A DNA stretch of 39,133 bases from NCBI GenBank assembly GCA_030699455.1, contig JAUYMN010000028.1, forward strand, positions 1 through 39,133, written 5' to 3'. This stretch comes from Nanobdellota archaeon (GTDB lineage Archaea; Nanobdellota; Nanobdellia; SCGC-AAA011-G17; UBA489). The position numbers and the translations under genes are program-made. Shown in pieces: positions 38,978-39,133 of this stretch. Numbering within the stretch: position 1 is the first letter of the stretch; each line of letters begins with the position of its first letter. A model generated the notes under the pieces. The model had not been told where the DNA came from. It made no database searches and was given only the letters and a program-made list of their open reading frames with translations.

Positions 38978-39133
38978 CTGAAGGGGAAATTTCCGGGAAT
39001 CAATGTGTTTTCTGCAGTATTATTGAAGGTAAGATTGGGAGTGCAAAAATATATGAAGATGATATTGTTGTGTGTGTTCTAGATATTTTTCCTGCTTCTA
39101 AGGGGCATATGCTTGTAATTCCAAAAAAACATT
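38974..39133 (+). CDS. HIT-family protein, N-terminal part (cut by window end)
   Basis: The frame from ATG 38974 is open to the end of the window (53 residues). It reads CVFCSIIEGKIGSAKIYEDD, then VCVLDIFPASKGHMLVIPKKH, the typical N-terminus of HIT hydrolases. The catalytic HxHxH triad lies beyond the window. The N-terminal CxxC is common in archaeal and bacterial members. It overlaps aEF-1beta by 4 nt and belongs to the same operon. Confidence 0.88.
   Translation, partial: MTEGEISGNQCVFCSIIEGKIGSAKIYEDDIVVCVLDIFPASKGHMLVIPKKH

Overview
The window is AT-rich archaeal DNA. It carries Orc1/Cdc6, both subunits of family-D DNA polymerase, RadA, an archaeal RPA-like single-strand binding protein and aEF-1beta. 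Genes are tightly packed, many proteins are short, and a split Hef and large families of small membrane proteins are present. This suggests a DPANN-type archaeon, perhaps close to Woesearchaeota or Pacearchaeota; the lineage is inference, since no rRNA is present. Many genes have a TATA box centred about 25-28 nt before the ATG, so leaderless transcription looks common. I used that spacing to choose several starts.

Region 1 (1-7.7 kb): a candidate replication origin lies in front of orc1, followed by the PolD subunits DP1 and DP2. A TctA-like permease is convergent with them. Region 2 (7.7-10.7 kb): a Cys-rich HTH regulator starts an Fe-S assembly operon encoding a cysteine desulfurase, an IscU with a decayed BFD tail, and a DUF1858-IscA fusion. 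Region 3 (10.8-14.7 kb): a Hef-type helicase and an ERCC4 nuclease encoded separately, a small membrane protein, an S2P-like protein without HExxH, and a TraB-family protein.

Region 4 (14.7-33 kb) is the most unusual part. A PRC-barrel protein is followed by three tandem paralogous membrane proteins. Two coiled-coil proteins are convergent with them. Divergent from those are a type II/IV secretion ATPase, a double-length TadC/FlaJ-like platform protein and a 778-aa membrane protein. After three more small membrane proteins comes a run of eleven proteins with class III signal-peptide-like N-termini (KKG or similar followed by one hydrophobic helix). I read this as one type IV pilus-like machine with an unusually large set of pilin-like subunits. 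Three of these genes are too short for the supplied ORF track. A small Cys-rich repeat protein follows.

Region 5 (32.7-39.1 kb): an RPA-like protein and a secreted or anchored protein come first. An accessory patch follows, with an MNT-HEPN toxin-antitoxin locus whose HEPN gene is frameshifted, a remnant of a type I restriction HsdR gene and a 19-bp direct repeat. Next are radA with a small partner gene, a nucleotidyltransferase pseudogene, tRNA-Arg(GCG), and a LAGLIDADG endonuclease ORF that reads through the whole tRNA. The window closes with a translation cluster: a Zn-ribbon protein, aEF-1beta and the start of a HIT protein.
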